The notes under the pieces were generated by a model. That model was not told the origin of the DNA. It searched no databases and saw only the letters and a program-made list of their open reading frames with translations. A stretch of 64,000 bases of DNA from Polyodon spathula (Eukaryota > Chordata > Actinopteri > Acipenseriformes > Polyodontidae), in NCBI RefSeq assembly GCF_017654505.1, contig NC_054539.1:71181256-71245255 (forward strand). Direction: 5' to 3'. Position numbers and translations under genes: made by a program. How positions within the stretch are numbered: the first letter of the stretch is position 1; each line of letters begins with the position of its first letter. Shown here piece after piece: positions 1-24,936 of this stretch.

Positions 1-3000
1 TTAGCCAAAACAAAAGTTGTCCCTTCCACTCCAAGTCTTTGTTCCAACCCTGTTCTAAATTGTTTAATGATGTTATTGTACCTGTTAAACCTGGAATGGA
101 ATGGCCCTCCAGGACTGTGATTGGACACTCCTGATTTAAACAATATACCTCACAAGTCATAATTTATTAATATGCAGTGAGAACCAATAGTTGAAGCCTG
201 AAAATAAAAGACTGTTTAGAGAGAACTGTTTTCCAATTATAGACATTCTACTTAACCCCTTAAGCTGAGGGAACACAGACCCACTTTGTGGCTTGGAACT
301 TGGTTTCAGAAGACTAGGTTTTGGGCCACTGCAAGGAGCACCAGGGGAGACCAGGGGTCTTCCAGCCTCCTGGATCCAAGTTTCAAGCCACTATTCCTGA
401 AAAACTGTCTTCATGTCTCCTCAGCTTTAGTTACCAGCTTCTTTCAAGAATATTACAATTAAAACACGGGTTACAATTATTATTATTATTTTTTGTTTTC
501 AAAATAAATTGATACAAATGATTAAACCAGAGTAAATATTTTGTTCAGGTTTGGGTAATTATTACAAAAGTCATGAAAGATGAATTTGAAAAGTGCACCT
601 ATTTTAGGTTTGTGTAGTGATGTATCCATTAAGATACTGTTTTTAGCTGCAGATTTGTAGGTCATTTTATCCCTGCATTTGCACACCTTTGCTGTTTATG
701 CCTGAGGCTGCAGTCGGTCGACAGGGGTAGTAATAGAAAGTGTGTCAGATATGTAAAGGCACAGCAGTCTTATTAATAATTGCCTACATGAGCAAACACA
801 AATACAACACAGAGCACTTCTACCATACAAGCTCCAGTTCTGCTTGAAGGAGCATTGCTGCAGAAACCACACAGGAGAGCTTGTGTAAAATGAGAAGCAA
901 CTGGAGACCCTCCTGTTTTATAGCACCTGTTGCTTTTAGAACAGATTCAGTCAGTTGCATTCATGTAAGCCTCAGACCACCTGTTACTTTATAGGAGATC
1001 ACTGTGCTCTAGAAACACAGGTTTATTGAAAATAAAAATCAAAACACTAAAAAAAGAAACCTAATAGCAATGCAACCAATACATGTGAGATATAACAATG
1101 TTAGTACTATGCTTACCTCCTATTATAAGGAAAAGTAGCGTGAACAAAGGAATCAGTCTGGTGGAGATCTGCAAGTGATGGACCACTTCACCCTGTCAAG
1201 CAAAGGTCTTGAATGTGGTACCCTTTTGCGAAAAGTGTGAGTTTTTATAGGATTCGTCTCCATAGGAATACATGGAGAATCTTTATCAAGTCTAACTCTT
1301 ATCTCTTTGGCACACAAAAGCCTAAAAATTTAGAGCCTTGTGCCAACAATTAATAAAAATATAACACCTGGTCTACACATCCAATCATGATCTCACCCGC
1401 TCATTTCTCGACCCCTCCTCTATCTAAAAAGCTAGGTGAAACAAAGAAAATAATATTATTTTGAATATATGAGTGTTGTCTGAAATATATACAACACTAT
1501 TAATTATGATTATGTTGATTATATGTATTAATGTCTAATAATATATTCCCTCATGCCATTCTATTCTTCAAATTAGTTTTCCTTCTCTCTTTACAGGCAT
1601 GTGCTTAACAGATATTATAGGGAACTTCCATCTTATGTTTTTCCCAATATAGAGTTTCTCTTCATGGATAATCTATTTGTTTTTTATTTAAGTGTAAGAT
1701 TGTAATGTCTCTGTCCTATGAGTTTCCTGACAGCACGAATTCAGCTGAACTGCGGACGACCTCCTATTTTTTTCAGCGGCACAAAAACCAGCTAAAACCG
1801 GTTCGCCAGCTGCGCGCTTAGCTTTCCAATTTCCAGCGATAATCAAGGTTTTTTCCAATTTTTCTATGGCGAGAAGACACTCTAACCTTGACGCTGTTAG
1901 ATAAGAGAACTTCGCTCTTCATGCCAACTATCCCTTCACTTTCTGGCACGACTTCAAGACAGGCTCACAGCAAGTTATAAAGTTTTTACTTTCTTAAAAC
2001 CCATCTTCTATTCTTTCTCTTAAAATTACTTTTTAAGCTTCTTATTTTATATTTCAAACAACATCTCTTTATGTTGCATCATCTTTTAACTCAGAGTCAA
2101 ACTAGACAGTTTACTCCCCATAGAACACGATTACTAACTATTTTAAATATAAACCTATCTTAATGAGAGACAATTTCATGTATATTATTATAACAGGCAG
2201 TGTTAAGCATATGATCTTACACGCACAAATAGTTTATAGTAAAAAGCAAGTATATTAAACCTTATTTCAACATTTAACAACATTTTCTTAGGCTAAAAAG
2301 GGTGCTGCAGAAACTTAGCATTCAAATCTGGGAATCAAGCCCATCTTGATAAGAAACTGCCTAAAAACTGGCCACTTGTATCAAACTATACCAGCTTCTA
2401 CTGCATGATTTTATATAAAGAAAATACATAAGTTTCACAATTAAGAATTAAAACAGCATTACGCGTTACTTTTGATTACACACTTACACAATTTTCCAAA
2501 CTAAAGATTATACAAACAATACAAAGGATTATAACACATATTATTGCATTAATACATTTCATTTTAAATAGGCACAAAGTCAAGGGTTTCAGCTCGCTCC
2601 CAGCAGGACTCCACTTTGGTCTCAGGTTCAACTCGGGCAGGCTCAGCGAATACGACAATAGGCTCTCGAATCCATCGTCTTGCATCACAGGTGTGAGTCG
2701 CCATGGCCTTGACTTCGTACCTACAAGACATTTGTACACGCTTAGTAGGGACACCTTCCTCACATTCTAATTTTCCCAGATGCGCCCATTTTACTAAGTG
2801 ACCCTTTCACAACTCATGCGTTCAATCCTCTTAATATCTTTTTGGGTTTACATTTAAATGAGAGAAAGAAACACCTACAGAGTCATTGCATTCAAACAAG
2901 ATTCTACAGTATTTAGCCAAATGACTGCATGCCGGACAAAGTCTGAGCCCAGTCACTGATGACTTGCTTTGGCACATATTACATGCACAATTAACAAGAA

Positions 3001-3959
3001 GATTATGTTTTAATTTATGTGTCAGGGTTACTTCTGCACCGTGTACAATAGTTCTGGATCTGTACACATTGTTACTATACACTTCTTTCTGCTCACATGG
3101 AGACACTTTAGAAGGGATGCCATTCATCCAGAATACAGTAGGGGGCCAAAACTTACTGTTTTTCATATCAGCAGGCACCTAACTTGTAGTTTGTTTATCA
3201 GCATTAGTGGGCAAACTCAATACAACTTAGCTACTGAGATTCTCCATACAAAAGGATTCAGTGTTTTACTGACCAGCCTAGCTGATTCAGCGTTATTTGC
3301 GACACTTGCCAGTATACATTAATGACAATGCATATAAATAAAAACACATGCAAGTGACAGAGCAGCGCCCCTGCAGAAAAAACATACCGTAGCAACGCTC
3401 CGGCCTGTCCAGCCTCACACACCCCTGATTCCAATTAATCTTACCTGACTTGCTCTGAACTCCAGATGGCACTTCTTTTCACTAGATAAGCCTCTTGGTG
3501 TCTTTTTTTGGTTACCACGTCAGCTTAGTTGTATTTTTATAAGAAATGTAGTACACACATTGCCCTTTTTTGTCTCATCAGTGTCTTCTTTCCTTAGCAG
3601 TCCATCTAGGAATGTGAAAGTGATTGGTGTTGTATTTGCCTCAGTGTTGAACTGACTCTAGTTTACCAGATTATGTTACAAGTTTTAAATTGATCTGGTT
3701 CTTAGAAATAAGATGAGGTTAGAAACTGTCAGGTCTCTTGACCTGTTCGGCTGAATGAGTTAGAGAGTTCACAAGGACCCGGTTTGACCGAATTCCCTTA
3801 CAAGTGCAAACCAATAACTGAAACCAATTACTGAAAAACTTGACTAATTCACTGTTGAAATGACTTTACCAAGTCAATTTTCGTTCCATTCTCATAAATT
3901 TGTTCTTTTCTTGCATTGAAGCTATAATCTTGTTTCTTAAAACACACAGGTTGTTAGAG

Positions 3960-3960
<1 letters not shown>
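1..3960. other. 5' flank / possible slc22a16 intron 1, unclassified repeat-like DNA
   Basis: No host exon was recognised. The stretch 720-2010 is repeat-like, with a GC-richer island near 1740-1860. Minus-strand open frames at 2476-2763 and 2831-3178 have no recognised family; the second has CACNMC and CPAC cysteine pairs. An old retroelement on the minus strand is possible but unproven. If exon 1 of slc22a16 lies upstream, this is its first intron. Confidence 0.4.

Positions 3961-4024
<64 letters not shown>
3961..4024. repeat. (TCTA)16 microsatellite
   Basis: Sixteen uninterrupted TCTA units, 257 bp before slc22a16 exon 2. Confidence 0.95.
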
Positions 4025-4281
4025 AAAAGCTAACTAAAAGCAAGTACATTATTTTTTCCATGAAATGTAACCGCGGGTGGGGGGAGGAGTATTTTTTTAA
4101 GTGGGGGTCGATGGATGTGCTGCACATACTGTAGGACTTGAAATGGTGCCCAAGTGGATTCCTACTACCTGCTGTATATGTGGTTCATTTTTGAGGTTTG
4201 AAGAAAATACCAATGCAGTGTGCCAGGGTTTAATAGTTTGGTTTGTATAACACTAACTCTCCTTTTCTGTCCCTTATCCAG

Positions 4282-15478
<11,197 letters not shown>

Positions 15479-16203
15479 GCTTCCAGGACTTGCAATATAG
15501 ACGTGCCAAAAGATGGGTTTTTTTTTTTTGTTTTTTTTTTTTCCGTGCAAGAGTAATAGCAGCAGAGACCTGCATTTGAGGCTGTAAAAATGTGGCAGAT
15601 TTAATGAGCGAATGAAATTGCCTTTGTGGTAGCTGTTAAGCAGCTGTATTCATCGGCACTTCTGAACCTCCCAAGGACTATCCCTATGACTATCCAGAAC
15701 AACTAAGCTGCATTCCATGGACTTCTTTACAGCAAGGCACAAGGGACCGGACAGCTTCCTCTAGCTACACTGCAATACTTCCCCAATGAAATGCGATGTC
15801 CTAAATCCCAGAGAAGGGCGTTACTCTAAAAAAAAAGCAGTATGAAGCTTGCAAAATGTGCTTAGGAATGATGTCTGTTTCCAAGGTGCACTAGTGTATC
15901 TCAGCCATTGAAATACTGTTTTGGCAGGTTTCAATATTTCAGTATTTTTCAGATTAATGGAGGGGAATTGCAGATTTGGTCTGCTCTGCTGCCCGACTTG
16001 TTGTGACACTGAGCTAGAGCTCACTCAGGCCATTGCATATGGAGCAGATAGTCATTCTTGAGCTGTGTGGGTGAAGGGCTGCTTTCTGCAGTACCACAGC
16101 CTGTGTACGGTTTCTGCCACAATGGTAATGCATTCTGTAACCCTGGTGCAGCCACATCAAGAAATATTAAAGAAACAATATTAGTGTATACTGTAGTATT
16201 GAA

Positions 16204-16395
16204 AATAAAACTACACTTGGAACAAAACTTTTGTAAACTATTGTAAGAAACCTGTAAAAAAAACTGTACTTGCTAGAAGGAGCAGTTATTTTATTGAAGT
16301 TGGTATTGATATAGGCACTTACGGATGTCAATTTTGTGAACACCACAATAAATGGCAACTGTGAACAAGCTACCTTTCTTGGTTAACTCAATAAA
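16204..16395 (+). terminator. slc22a16: Candidate slc22a16 polyadenylation signals
   Basis: Three canonical AATAAA hexamers lie 0.7-0.9 kb after the slc22a16 stop, at 16204-16209, 16347-16352 and 16390-16395. The 3' UTR would start at 15479. Which one is used cannot be told from sequence alone. Confidence 0.45.
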
Positions 16396-16399
16396 GAAA

Positions 16400-19300
16400 G
16401 TCACTGAGAGCTGGCTTTAGCATTGCACAGGTTTCCATTTTACTCAACGGTTCTGGTAAACGTGGAGCTTGACTGTGGCACCCCACCTCACCCTGGTCCA
16501 CAGATCTTATGAACAGATCATGAAGGCATGATAGAGTCATATAGTACTCAATATTACTGACAACTGACATAAGAGTATGAGCTAGGATTGTATAGATGCA
16601 AGGCACTGCAGATTCTTTGTAAAATCAATCAATGCTGTCTAATTTTCCAACATTTTTAAAAGTGTTAACAGTATAGCTTACAGTTTATACTTGATTGTAT
16701 AGGCTGAAATAGTCCTGTTTAGAAGACGTACCTGAATGATAATAATTCTAGCCATTAGTATAAGTACGTGTTACTGTGAGTAATGAAATAGTCTCTCAAG
16801 TAACTTGAACAACAGAATTATAGTGTGTCAGGGTGCTGCCTCTGAGCAGTATTGAAGTGTCACAGAATCCCCTGCAGTGTTTACAAGAAACAACCTACTT
16901 TACCTTTGCTGTAGTCTCTGTTGTCTTTAAGCTTGAAATGAGAGGTGTATTGAGGGAACAGAAAACCGGCATAGTTTGTGGAGGGAGCGTGATCCTTAGA
17001 AGACATTTTATTTTCTCCTGGCAAATGCTCCCAAGCAAAGGGTGTAAAGCTAACTGAGGAGGTGCGGAACACTCTAGTCTTGTGTTGACATCAGGAATGC
17101 TTTCACCACAAACATTTCTTATGTTTTTTACTTTTGACATAAGACCAGGAACAGAAAAAGCCCAAAATATGAGAAAAAGTGACAAAGCAAAATTGCAAGC
17201 GAGAGTAGCAATGTTTCTGATATAATACTATTAATATATTAAGGCAGGACTTAAATGGCTGCGAAAAGGACATTGTTGGATATTTTTTTTCAGGGTGGAA
17301 AATAAGGAAGGCCCAGTGTCTTCATTTTTAACACAGAGTTTAGTGTCTACATGTTCAAAATAACACTGCAGTTAAAATGTAAGGCTGTATTTATGCATAC
17401 CCCATAAGTTAACATTAAAGTATGTACAGTATTTATTGAAAGTACTCAGGACTTCAAGGTAATATTGTATTTGTCTCACCCAAAATACATTTTACTCATG
17501 TAGTGTCTAAATTGGAGAGTAAATTATTCAATGGCCCAAAACCTTATCTGGAGTGCTGATTTATACCGATTGAGAGCTGCCCAGCTGTTCGTGGTGTTAT
17601 GACCGGTAATTGAGACATTGGGAACAAATTGCAAGAATTCTTGCCAAATGTAAAATGGTTTTAGGTTGCATATTTTCTGAAAGAGGGCATAGTTTGAGTT
17701 GGAATTAGATACATTTCAATAAGTTAAAGACAGACTACCGTGTGAAGAAATAACCAAGCATGGATCTTCAGCGGAGTTGCGACTGTAGAAGAAACAAGAA
17801 TAGAAGTTGGTGGATTTAGTGGCAACTTCATACTCTTCAGCCTCTGAGATGGAAGTGAAAGACCTAGACTAATACACACTGAACTTAAAGAGCCTGCATG
17901 TTTACGTCCCAGTTTAAGCCTCTGATTTCAGAATATCAAGTCAAAGTCAGCAATTTAGTGATTTATTAAATGTCATTTTTTATTTAGCCAACTTTTTGGG
18001 GTTTTTTTTTAGGATTCAAGCGGGATTTACCAAATAAGGTGGTAAATGTCTGAAATTATGAAGAAGTTGATTGCTTTTCGGACATTTACCAGTTAATCTT
18101 ATGATTTACCTCTTCAGTATTAATTCATGAATCTTCCACAAAAAAAGTTATTTTAGCAGGATCCAAAAAAAAAAAATTCCATATTTTAAACTTTAATAAT
18201 AAAAAAACAAGCTTGGTTAATTTGCAGTGTTCATTTTAGAGTTAACTAGGTTATCTGGGTTATCATAAACACATATCTGCTTGTACTGCATGACCAGTCA
18301 ATGTTTGTACTGTGCAAAGACAATGAACTTTGCACAGTGCAATTTTAAACATGCCTAACACAATGATATCAAAGGTACATTGTGCACAGTGCAGTAGCAC
18401 CTGACACTTATTTCAAGGTGGCAGGTATTCTGTGACCCTCCCAGTGAAGAGACCTTACTGGTCAGACATTGTCCTTGGATTTCGTTTCATGTCTGATGCT
18501 GAATTGGAAATATTCCCACAGTACAAGTGTGGCCAGGCATTCACATCCTTGAAGTATGAATGCCCCATCTATCTGCCTTGGCTTGAGAAAAGGTGTGAGC
18601 TTTTGTTGTTTTTCATGAAAATGAAATGGCATATTATAACTGCAAATGTCTAGACAGCCACTCTCCTGATATATCGCATTATGGTCACCAACAAACAATT
18701 GTAATAGGAATAAAAAGACTACTGCACATTAATAGATCAGTTTAAAGTTTGCTTCTAGTAACTCAGATGTAAGGCTTAACTGATTTAAAATGAAACTGCT
18801 TCAACCTTACCTATTATCTGTTACTCAAACCAATGTATCTGTACCCTACACATCCAGAGACTTGCCAACATGACAACTACATTACCTGTATACTTTTCAC
18901 TGGGTAAAGTGTTAATATTATATCACAGCTACTTGTCAGGGGAATTGTTGTGTTTGCATGATGTGCAACCAGGACTCAGGGTTGCTACCCTCACCAGGGA
19001 ACATTTCTGTGAAATAGGAGCTGTTTGCATGCCAGATCCTCCTTTTCCAAGAAGGAGAGGCATTAGCTTTCCTGATAGGCAGCTGGTGGGATTAAAGCAG
19101 TAGAAGGCTGTGGCTATTTCCAACACACACTCCTCCTTTAGAAAGCTCATAATTCAACTGGGCAGGTTGAAAAACAGCCATCATCTCTGAGTCACTGTGG
19201 GAGGGCTAGAGTCCTGCCAAGGCACGGTGTGTGCGTACGTGGGGAATATTGGGTGTCAGAGAGGGAGTTCAAATCCTCCCTGCAAAAACATGTGGGAATA

Positions 19301-20860
19301 TGGCTGGAGCCAGCAATTGAATAAGTGAATCACAGGGGTATAAATAGGGTGAGCATGGGTGTTAGTGAGTAATACTGTGAGAGATGAAGGGTTATTGTGT
19401 TCAGTGCTGTCCCATCTTATTTGCTTACCTCCGTGAGTGTATTTGTACCCTTTTGTTTTGGCCTTTGTGCCGTTTGTTTTGTTTATGTTTTTTGTTCTGT
19501 TTAGTGTTTTTTATTCGTTTATTTGTTATTAAAAACTTGTGTCTTAGTCTCTCTTCCTGGTCTAAACACCACTGCCGGAGAACAGATAGATTTTGTTTTG
19601 TTTTCTCACTTTATTTAAGATGTGTAAAGTCAATTACTAACAGTTAAGATTGGGTCATTTTATATGCGTTCTGGGACCAAAAAAAGGTCAAAGGTCAAAT
19701 TTCTGGGTAAAGCATGTGTGTGCCTCATACTTACTCTGCAGCTTTAGCCCATTCAGATCATCATTTTTTACACTTACAAGCAGCACATTCCGTGTTGACA
19801 TCGTAGCAGGATTTTTGAGAACTGGTTGCTATAGAGCGGTGTTTTTTTTCCCAATGTGTCTTTTTTTTGCATATATGGTATAAGATTGCTGGTTGTGATC
19901 AATTCAACTTCCTTTGCTGGTACATGTGTGATCGAGGGTGTTTTTCTAAAGGGAATGAGGTTTAAAAACATTTGGAAGCTAACTTTCCTTTCACTATAGT
20001 TTTAAAAAAATGCAACACAGATTTACAGATCAGTGTATTCATTTCCCTGAAAAACACTGTACAACTAATAGCATGGGAATAGACAGGACAAGACTGAAAC
20101 AGAACAGCTTGAGATGATTCATTTAGAATGTCATGAACAGATGTCGTATATGGCTGACATTGTTGCTTTGCAAGCAGTAACTATTTCAATAAGCAAAACT
20201 AAAAATGCTCCAACAGTATAAATAATTGAAATAGTGTAGTACCCTGCCATGACTTTAAATTCACAATTTGTCATTTACAAACTGAAATAGAACATTGTGA
20301 AAGTGAGGGCTGCAGTGATGAGTGTGGTGGCGTCACGTAACACAAACAGGCACGGGCTAAAACTGTCGAAGCAGTACTTATTAAATTATAAATCAAAGAA
20401 ACAAGCAATTTAAACAAACACAACATACAAAAGAAAGGGCACGTTGACCAAATGAAACAAACACAAAACTATAAGTAATTTATATAATAACGAGTACTTT
20501 GTTCGCTATGGTAGCATTTGCTCGTAAAAGTATGATGTCAATGAATCTCATGTCAGGAAATGGACATCAGGGTGTGGTAACTTATTATTTATTACATATA
20601 ATTAGACAATTCTACTTTGATAGAATATTTGAATTACATGGTTTATTGATAAATAAAAAGCTATTCTGAACAGATGATTATATTCAATACATGATTACAT
20701 TTTATTGCATTCATAGGTTATGCAAGATACAGAAACATCACAATTATTGCACCATATTTTCTCTAGATGAAATAATGGTAGTCGCCTAGCTTAGTCAGAA
20801 TAGTAATGTCATATTACCTTTTAACTGGGACTGTTCTTACAGACAGAATATGAAGGTATT
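16400..20860. other. Intergenic region, no gene recognised
   Basis: No coding exon is supported. An LTR-like stretch at about 19190-19600 has a TATA-like ggtataaataggg (19337) and a T-rich tail with ttattaaaaacttgtg near 19530. A short perfect hairpin lies at about 18311-18338. Open frames at 18432-18653 and 19384-19647 show no family resemblance. Confidence 0.4.
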
Positions 20861-20867
20861 CCTTTGG

Positions 20868-21195
20868 GTCTCCCTAGTGGCACATCCAGTAAAGGTGCTC
20901 TGCTTGGAGTGCAGAATGCGCCCTATAGCCTGGAGATCGCAGGTTTGAATCCAGCCGACCATGACCGGTAGTTCCTAGGGGGCAGCGCACAATTGACTGA
21001 GCGCCGCCCGGGTAGGGAGGGCTTAGTTCAGGAATCGACGGTTCACCTCACACCAGCGACCCTTGTGGCTGATAGGGTGCCTGCGGGTCTGCAGTGAGCC
21101 ACTCAGATCTGTGTTGTCCTCCGGCACTATAGGTCTGGTGGCCTCGCTGTGGATCCGCAGTACGAAAAGAGACAGATTGGCAGTTGTGTGTTGTA
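20868..21195 (+). repeat. tRNA-derived SINE
   Basis: The 5' part resembles a tRNA: an A-box-like ctagtggcacatccagtaa near 20875 and a B-box ggtttgaatcc at 20942-20952, about 65 bp apart. A tRNA-unrelated body follows (ctgagcgccgcccgggtaggg, cctcgctgtggatccgcag), ending near gttgtgtgttgtaa. This is the layout of fish tRNA-SINEs. Confidence 0.75.
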
Positions 21196-21199
21196 ACCA

Positions 21200-22060
21200 T
21201 ATTGCTTTATATATTATTAATGCTCTTGGTCTGCCAAGGCAGCAGACTGCCTGGATTGTCTATGAGCTGGGATTTGAAGTAGATCTGCGTTAATAAACCA
21301 AAGGAGTAAATATATACTCTTATTCGTTAAACTTTGAATAACTGAGTCTGTGTGATTATTCTTGATTAGCTCTTGTCTGGCTATGTGAAAATCTGTAAGC
21401 CAGTGCATGAATAATGCACTGTTGGAGTTTATACAATCAAGTTGTCTTCCTGTTTGCATTCCCTTATTCTATTAGAGAATTGAAGAAGTGATCGAACATG
21501 ATGAAGCAAGAGGATTCTGCTGTGCTGTAAAATACTCCATCAATAACTTACACCAGTGGTTTAAAGGTTTATCAAATCGACTCCTAAGTAACTTTAAACT
21601 GGACAAATAGATCAAAGCATCAACCAGGATTTATGGAGAAAAAGGAAGCGGAAGACAGCAGATGGAAATCATAATGAGATCATATATTTCCTATGCGGGA
21701 TGGGGCAATCCATTGTCCAACAAGTGAAAGTCACTCATAGGGTATCAGATAGGTCTTTCTTTGAAAGTCCTATAAGAACTGGTAACTTGCACCCAGTATT
21801 TTGAATTGGTTTCTGAGACATGGCTCCATAAGAGAAGTTAACGAGAAGCTTTACACCTCTGCACTGCAAGAAGATTCTGTACCCTGCAATAAATGAATGT
21901 CAAAGAAAGTTTCGTGTTCGTACTGCTCTTAAAGGAAAGAGTCAGTTTATCTATGCGTCAAAAGAATCTTTCCTGGCTTAGAATACTAGCTTCTGTTTTC
22001 CAGTCATAACCATAGCATATTGAGACATGTCGGCCTTCAGGGTGAAGCATTCAAAGAAAG
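21200..22060. other. Intergenic, possible decayed coding stretch
   Basis: The + frame near 21480-21609 reads like worn coding sequence (IEEVIEHDEARGFCC... ending FKLDK and a stop). No family is recognised and no splice signals are convincing. Confidence 0.25.
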
Positions 22061-22084
22061 AAGAAACACACAGGTAGTGTGCTG

Positions 22085-22250
22085 AAACCCCAATTTGGAA
22101 TCGAAGATAAAGGAAGACATAGGAAGTGTGCAGAGCCCCAACTTGGGTTTGAAGATAAAGGAAGACACAAGAAGTGTGTGGAGCCCCAACTTGGGTTTGA
22201 AGATAAAGGAAGACACAAAAAGTGTGTGGAGCCCCAACTTGGGTTTGAAG
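22085..22250. repeat. 48-bp minisatellite, about 3.5 copies
   Basis: Unit of 48 bp (ttgaagataaaggaagacac, then a-agaagtgtgtggagccccaac-ttgggt). Since 48 is divisible by three, several frames stay open; one + frame repeats FEDKGRHKKCVEPQLG. No start context or neighbouring exon supports a real gene. Confidence 0.85.
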
Positions 22251-22279
22251 GTTTGTTGCAACAAAATGAAAACTGAATT

Positions 22280-23265
22280 ACAACTGAATATTTATTCTGC
22301 AGACTTTTGTTTGTATTCTTCACGGAATTGTTGAGTATATTTGCAGTACCTTTCCCTTCAGCTACTAGTGTAATTAATTGTAGTTGAATACACAAAGTTG
22401 ACAAAACAATTATGTTAATGTGTGCTTTTAATGCACATACAAAAAACCTCAGAGTTTGAACCTTGTTAAAAGTAATTATAAACTGCTTAATGCATTATTA
22501 TATGAAATGCTTGCTTTGAATGTATACTTGTGACTTGTTATTGAACACTTAAAGTCCAGCTTTATCTTTGACCTATTACTAGAGAAATTGTATTTGAACA
22601 AGGGTTAGTTTGCATGTAAGCAATAGAGGGACTTTCTGATTAGCTCAGCTAGAAACTGTCAGCTGAGGCATTGTCTGTGATGCAAAGCAAGGAACCGTCA
22701 GACTGAGAAGTCTGTGCAGGCTTGTGGCAAAGTGGCTGGTAAGGGGAACAGGTGCAGCGGTGATGCGGTGCAGGAGTGATGAACAGACAATGGTAATCCA
22801 GTGAATAAGTGTTTATTGTGACGTTTCCAGGTCTGGTGACCGTCAAATAATAAACCCCCGGCAGTACACAACAATGTGCTTTAACTGTCTAGTAGTGCGA
22901 CAAAGACAGACAATTACAGACAGACAGAAATAATACACAACACGTATAACACTTTTCTTTATATTCTCTGACAGCTCCTTTATATTCCTGAGAGTTTACC
23001 TTTCAAGTCAATACGGTCTTACAACAGAGTCTCACTTCTTTCCAGGCTGACTGACTTCCCGGTCCCGGAAATGAACCGTCAGGCCAGCCCTTCCAGATAC
23101 TTCGCCTCCTGTTCTTTAGCACCCTCACAGGTCAGGAGGGAGATTTATCACCAGAACTCATTGTATTTCTGTCACAATGCTAGACTAACATTGATACAGA
23201 ATAGTGTACTGTGTTAGTATGAAATGTTGAACCTGTACTTAATGCTAGTAAAACAATAGGATTTC
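22280..23265. other. Intergenic, LTR-like fragment
   Basis: No gene. The segment about 22790-23000 (agtgtttattgtgacg, aataataaacccccgg, long A/C-rich stretch) resembles the minus-strand view of an LTR end and is similar in style to 20320-20480 and 26930-27130. Not classified. Confidence 0.3.
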
Positions 23266-23266
23266 T

Positions 23267-23270
<4 letters not shown>

Positions 23271-23350
<80 letters not shown>
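23271..23350. repeat. (TA)n tract at the left edge of a Tc1 element
   Basis: About 40 TA units directly abutting the transposon end. Tc1 elements integrate at TA. Confidence 0.9.
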
Positions 23351-23357
<7 letters not shown>

Positions 23358-24936
23358 GTGCAAAAGTTTTAGGCAGGTGTGAAAAAATGTTGTAAAGTAA
23401 GAATGCTTTCAAAAATAGACATGTTAATAGATTATATTTATCAATTAACTAAATGCAAAGTGAGTGAACAGAAGAAAAATCTAAATCAAATCCATATTTG
23501 GTGTGACCATCCTTTGCCTTCAAAACAGCATCAATTCTTCTAGATACACTTGCACAAAGTCAGGGATTTTGTAGGCATATAGTCAGGTGTATGATTAAAC
23601 AATTATACCAAACAGGTGCTAATGATCATCAATTCAGTATGTAGGTTGAAACACAATCATTAACTGAAACAGAAACAGCTGTGTAGGAGGAATAAAACTG
23701 GGTGAGGAACAGCCAAACTCAGCTAACAAGGTGAGGTTGCTGAAGACAGTTTACTGTCAAAAGTCATACACCATGGCAAGACTGAGCACAGCAACAAGAC
23801 ACAAGGTAGTTATACTGCATCAGCAAGGTCTCTCCCAGGCAGAAATTTCAAGGCAGACAGGGGTTTCCAGATGTGCTGTCCAAGCTCTTTTGAAGAAGCA
23901 CAAAGAAATGGGCAACGTTGAGGACCGTAGACGCAGTGGTCGGCCAAGGAAACTTACTGCAGCAGATGAAAGACACATCATGCTTACTTCCCTTCGCAAT
24001 CGGAAGATGTCCAGCAATGCCATCAGCTCAGAATTGGCAGAAAACAGTGGGACCCTGGTACACCCATCTACTTTCTGGAGAAGTCTGGTCAGAAGTGGCC
24101 TTCATGGAAGACTTGCGGCCAAAAAGCCATACCTCCGACGTGGAAACAAGGCCAAGTGACTCAACTATGCACGAAAACACAGGAACTGGGGTGCAGAAAA
24201 ATGGCAGCAGGTGCTCTGGACTGATGAGTCAAAATTTGAAATATTTGGCTGTAGCAGAAGGCAGTTTGTTCGCCGAAGGGCTGGACAGCGGTACACGAAT
24301 GAGTGTCTGCAGGCAACAGTAAAGCATGGTGGAGGTTCCTTGCAAGTTTGGGGCTGCATTTCTGCAAATGGAGTTGGGGATTTGGTCAGAATTAATGGTC
24401 TCCTCAATGCTGAGAAGTACAGGCAGATACTTATCCATCATGCAATACCATCAGGGAGGCATCTGATTGGCCCCAAATTTATTCTGCAGCATGACAACGA
24501 CCCCAAACATACAGCGAAAGTCATTAAGAACTATCTTCAGCGTAAAGAAGAACAAGGAGTCCTGGAAGTGATGGTATGGCCCCCACAGAGCCCTGATCTC
24601 AACATCCTCAAATCTGTCTGGGATTACATGAAGAGAGAGAAGCAACTGAGGCTGCCTAAATGCACAGAAGAACTGTGCTTAGTTCTCCAAGATGTTTGGG
24701 CCAACCTACCTGCCGAGTTCCTTCAAAAACTGTGTGCAAGTGTACCTAGAAGAATTGATGCTGTTTTGAAGGCAAAGGGTGGTCACACCAAATATGGATT
24801 TGATTTAGATTTTTCTTCTGTTCACTCACTTTGCATTTAGTTAATTGATAAATATAATCTATTAACATGTCTATTTTTGAAAGCATTCTTACTTTACAGC
24901 ATTTTTTCACACCTGCCTAAAACTTTTGCACAGTAC

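Noticed and set aside
4220..4281. Upstream start of slc22a16 exon 2
   Set aside because: The frame opens at a GTG inside the intron; the acceptor at 4281 and the family alignment place the exon border at 4282.
18432..18653. Possible small gene (73 codons)
   Set aside because: No homology, no splice context and an equally long frame on the other strand.
20868..20955. A functional tRNA gene
   Set aside because: A- and B-box-like motifs exist but no cloverleaf can be drawn, and a SINE body follows.
22085..22250. CRISPR-like array (also 26594-26810 and 45225-45645)
   Set aside because: Units are contiguous with no unique spacers, in a vertebrate genome; these are minisatellites.
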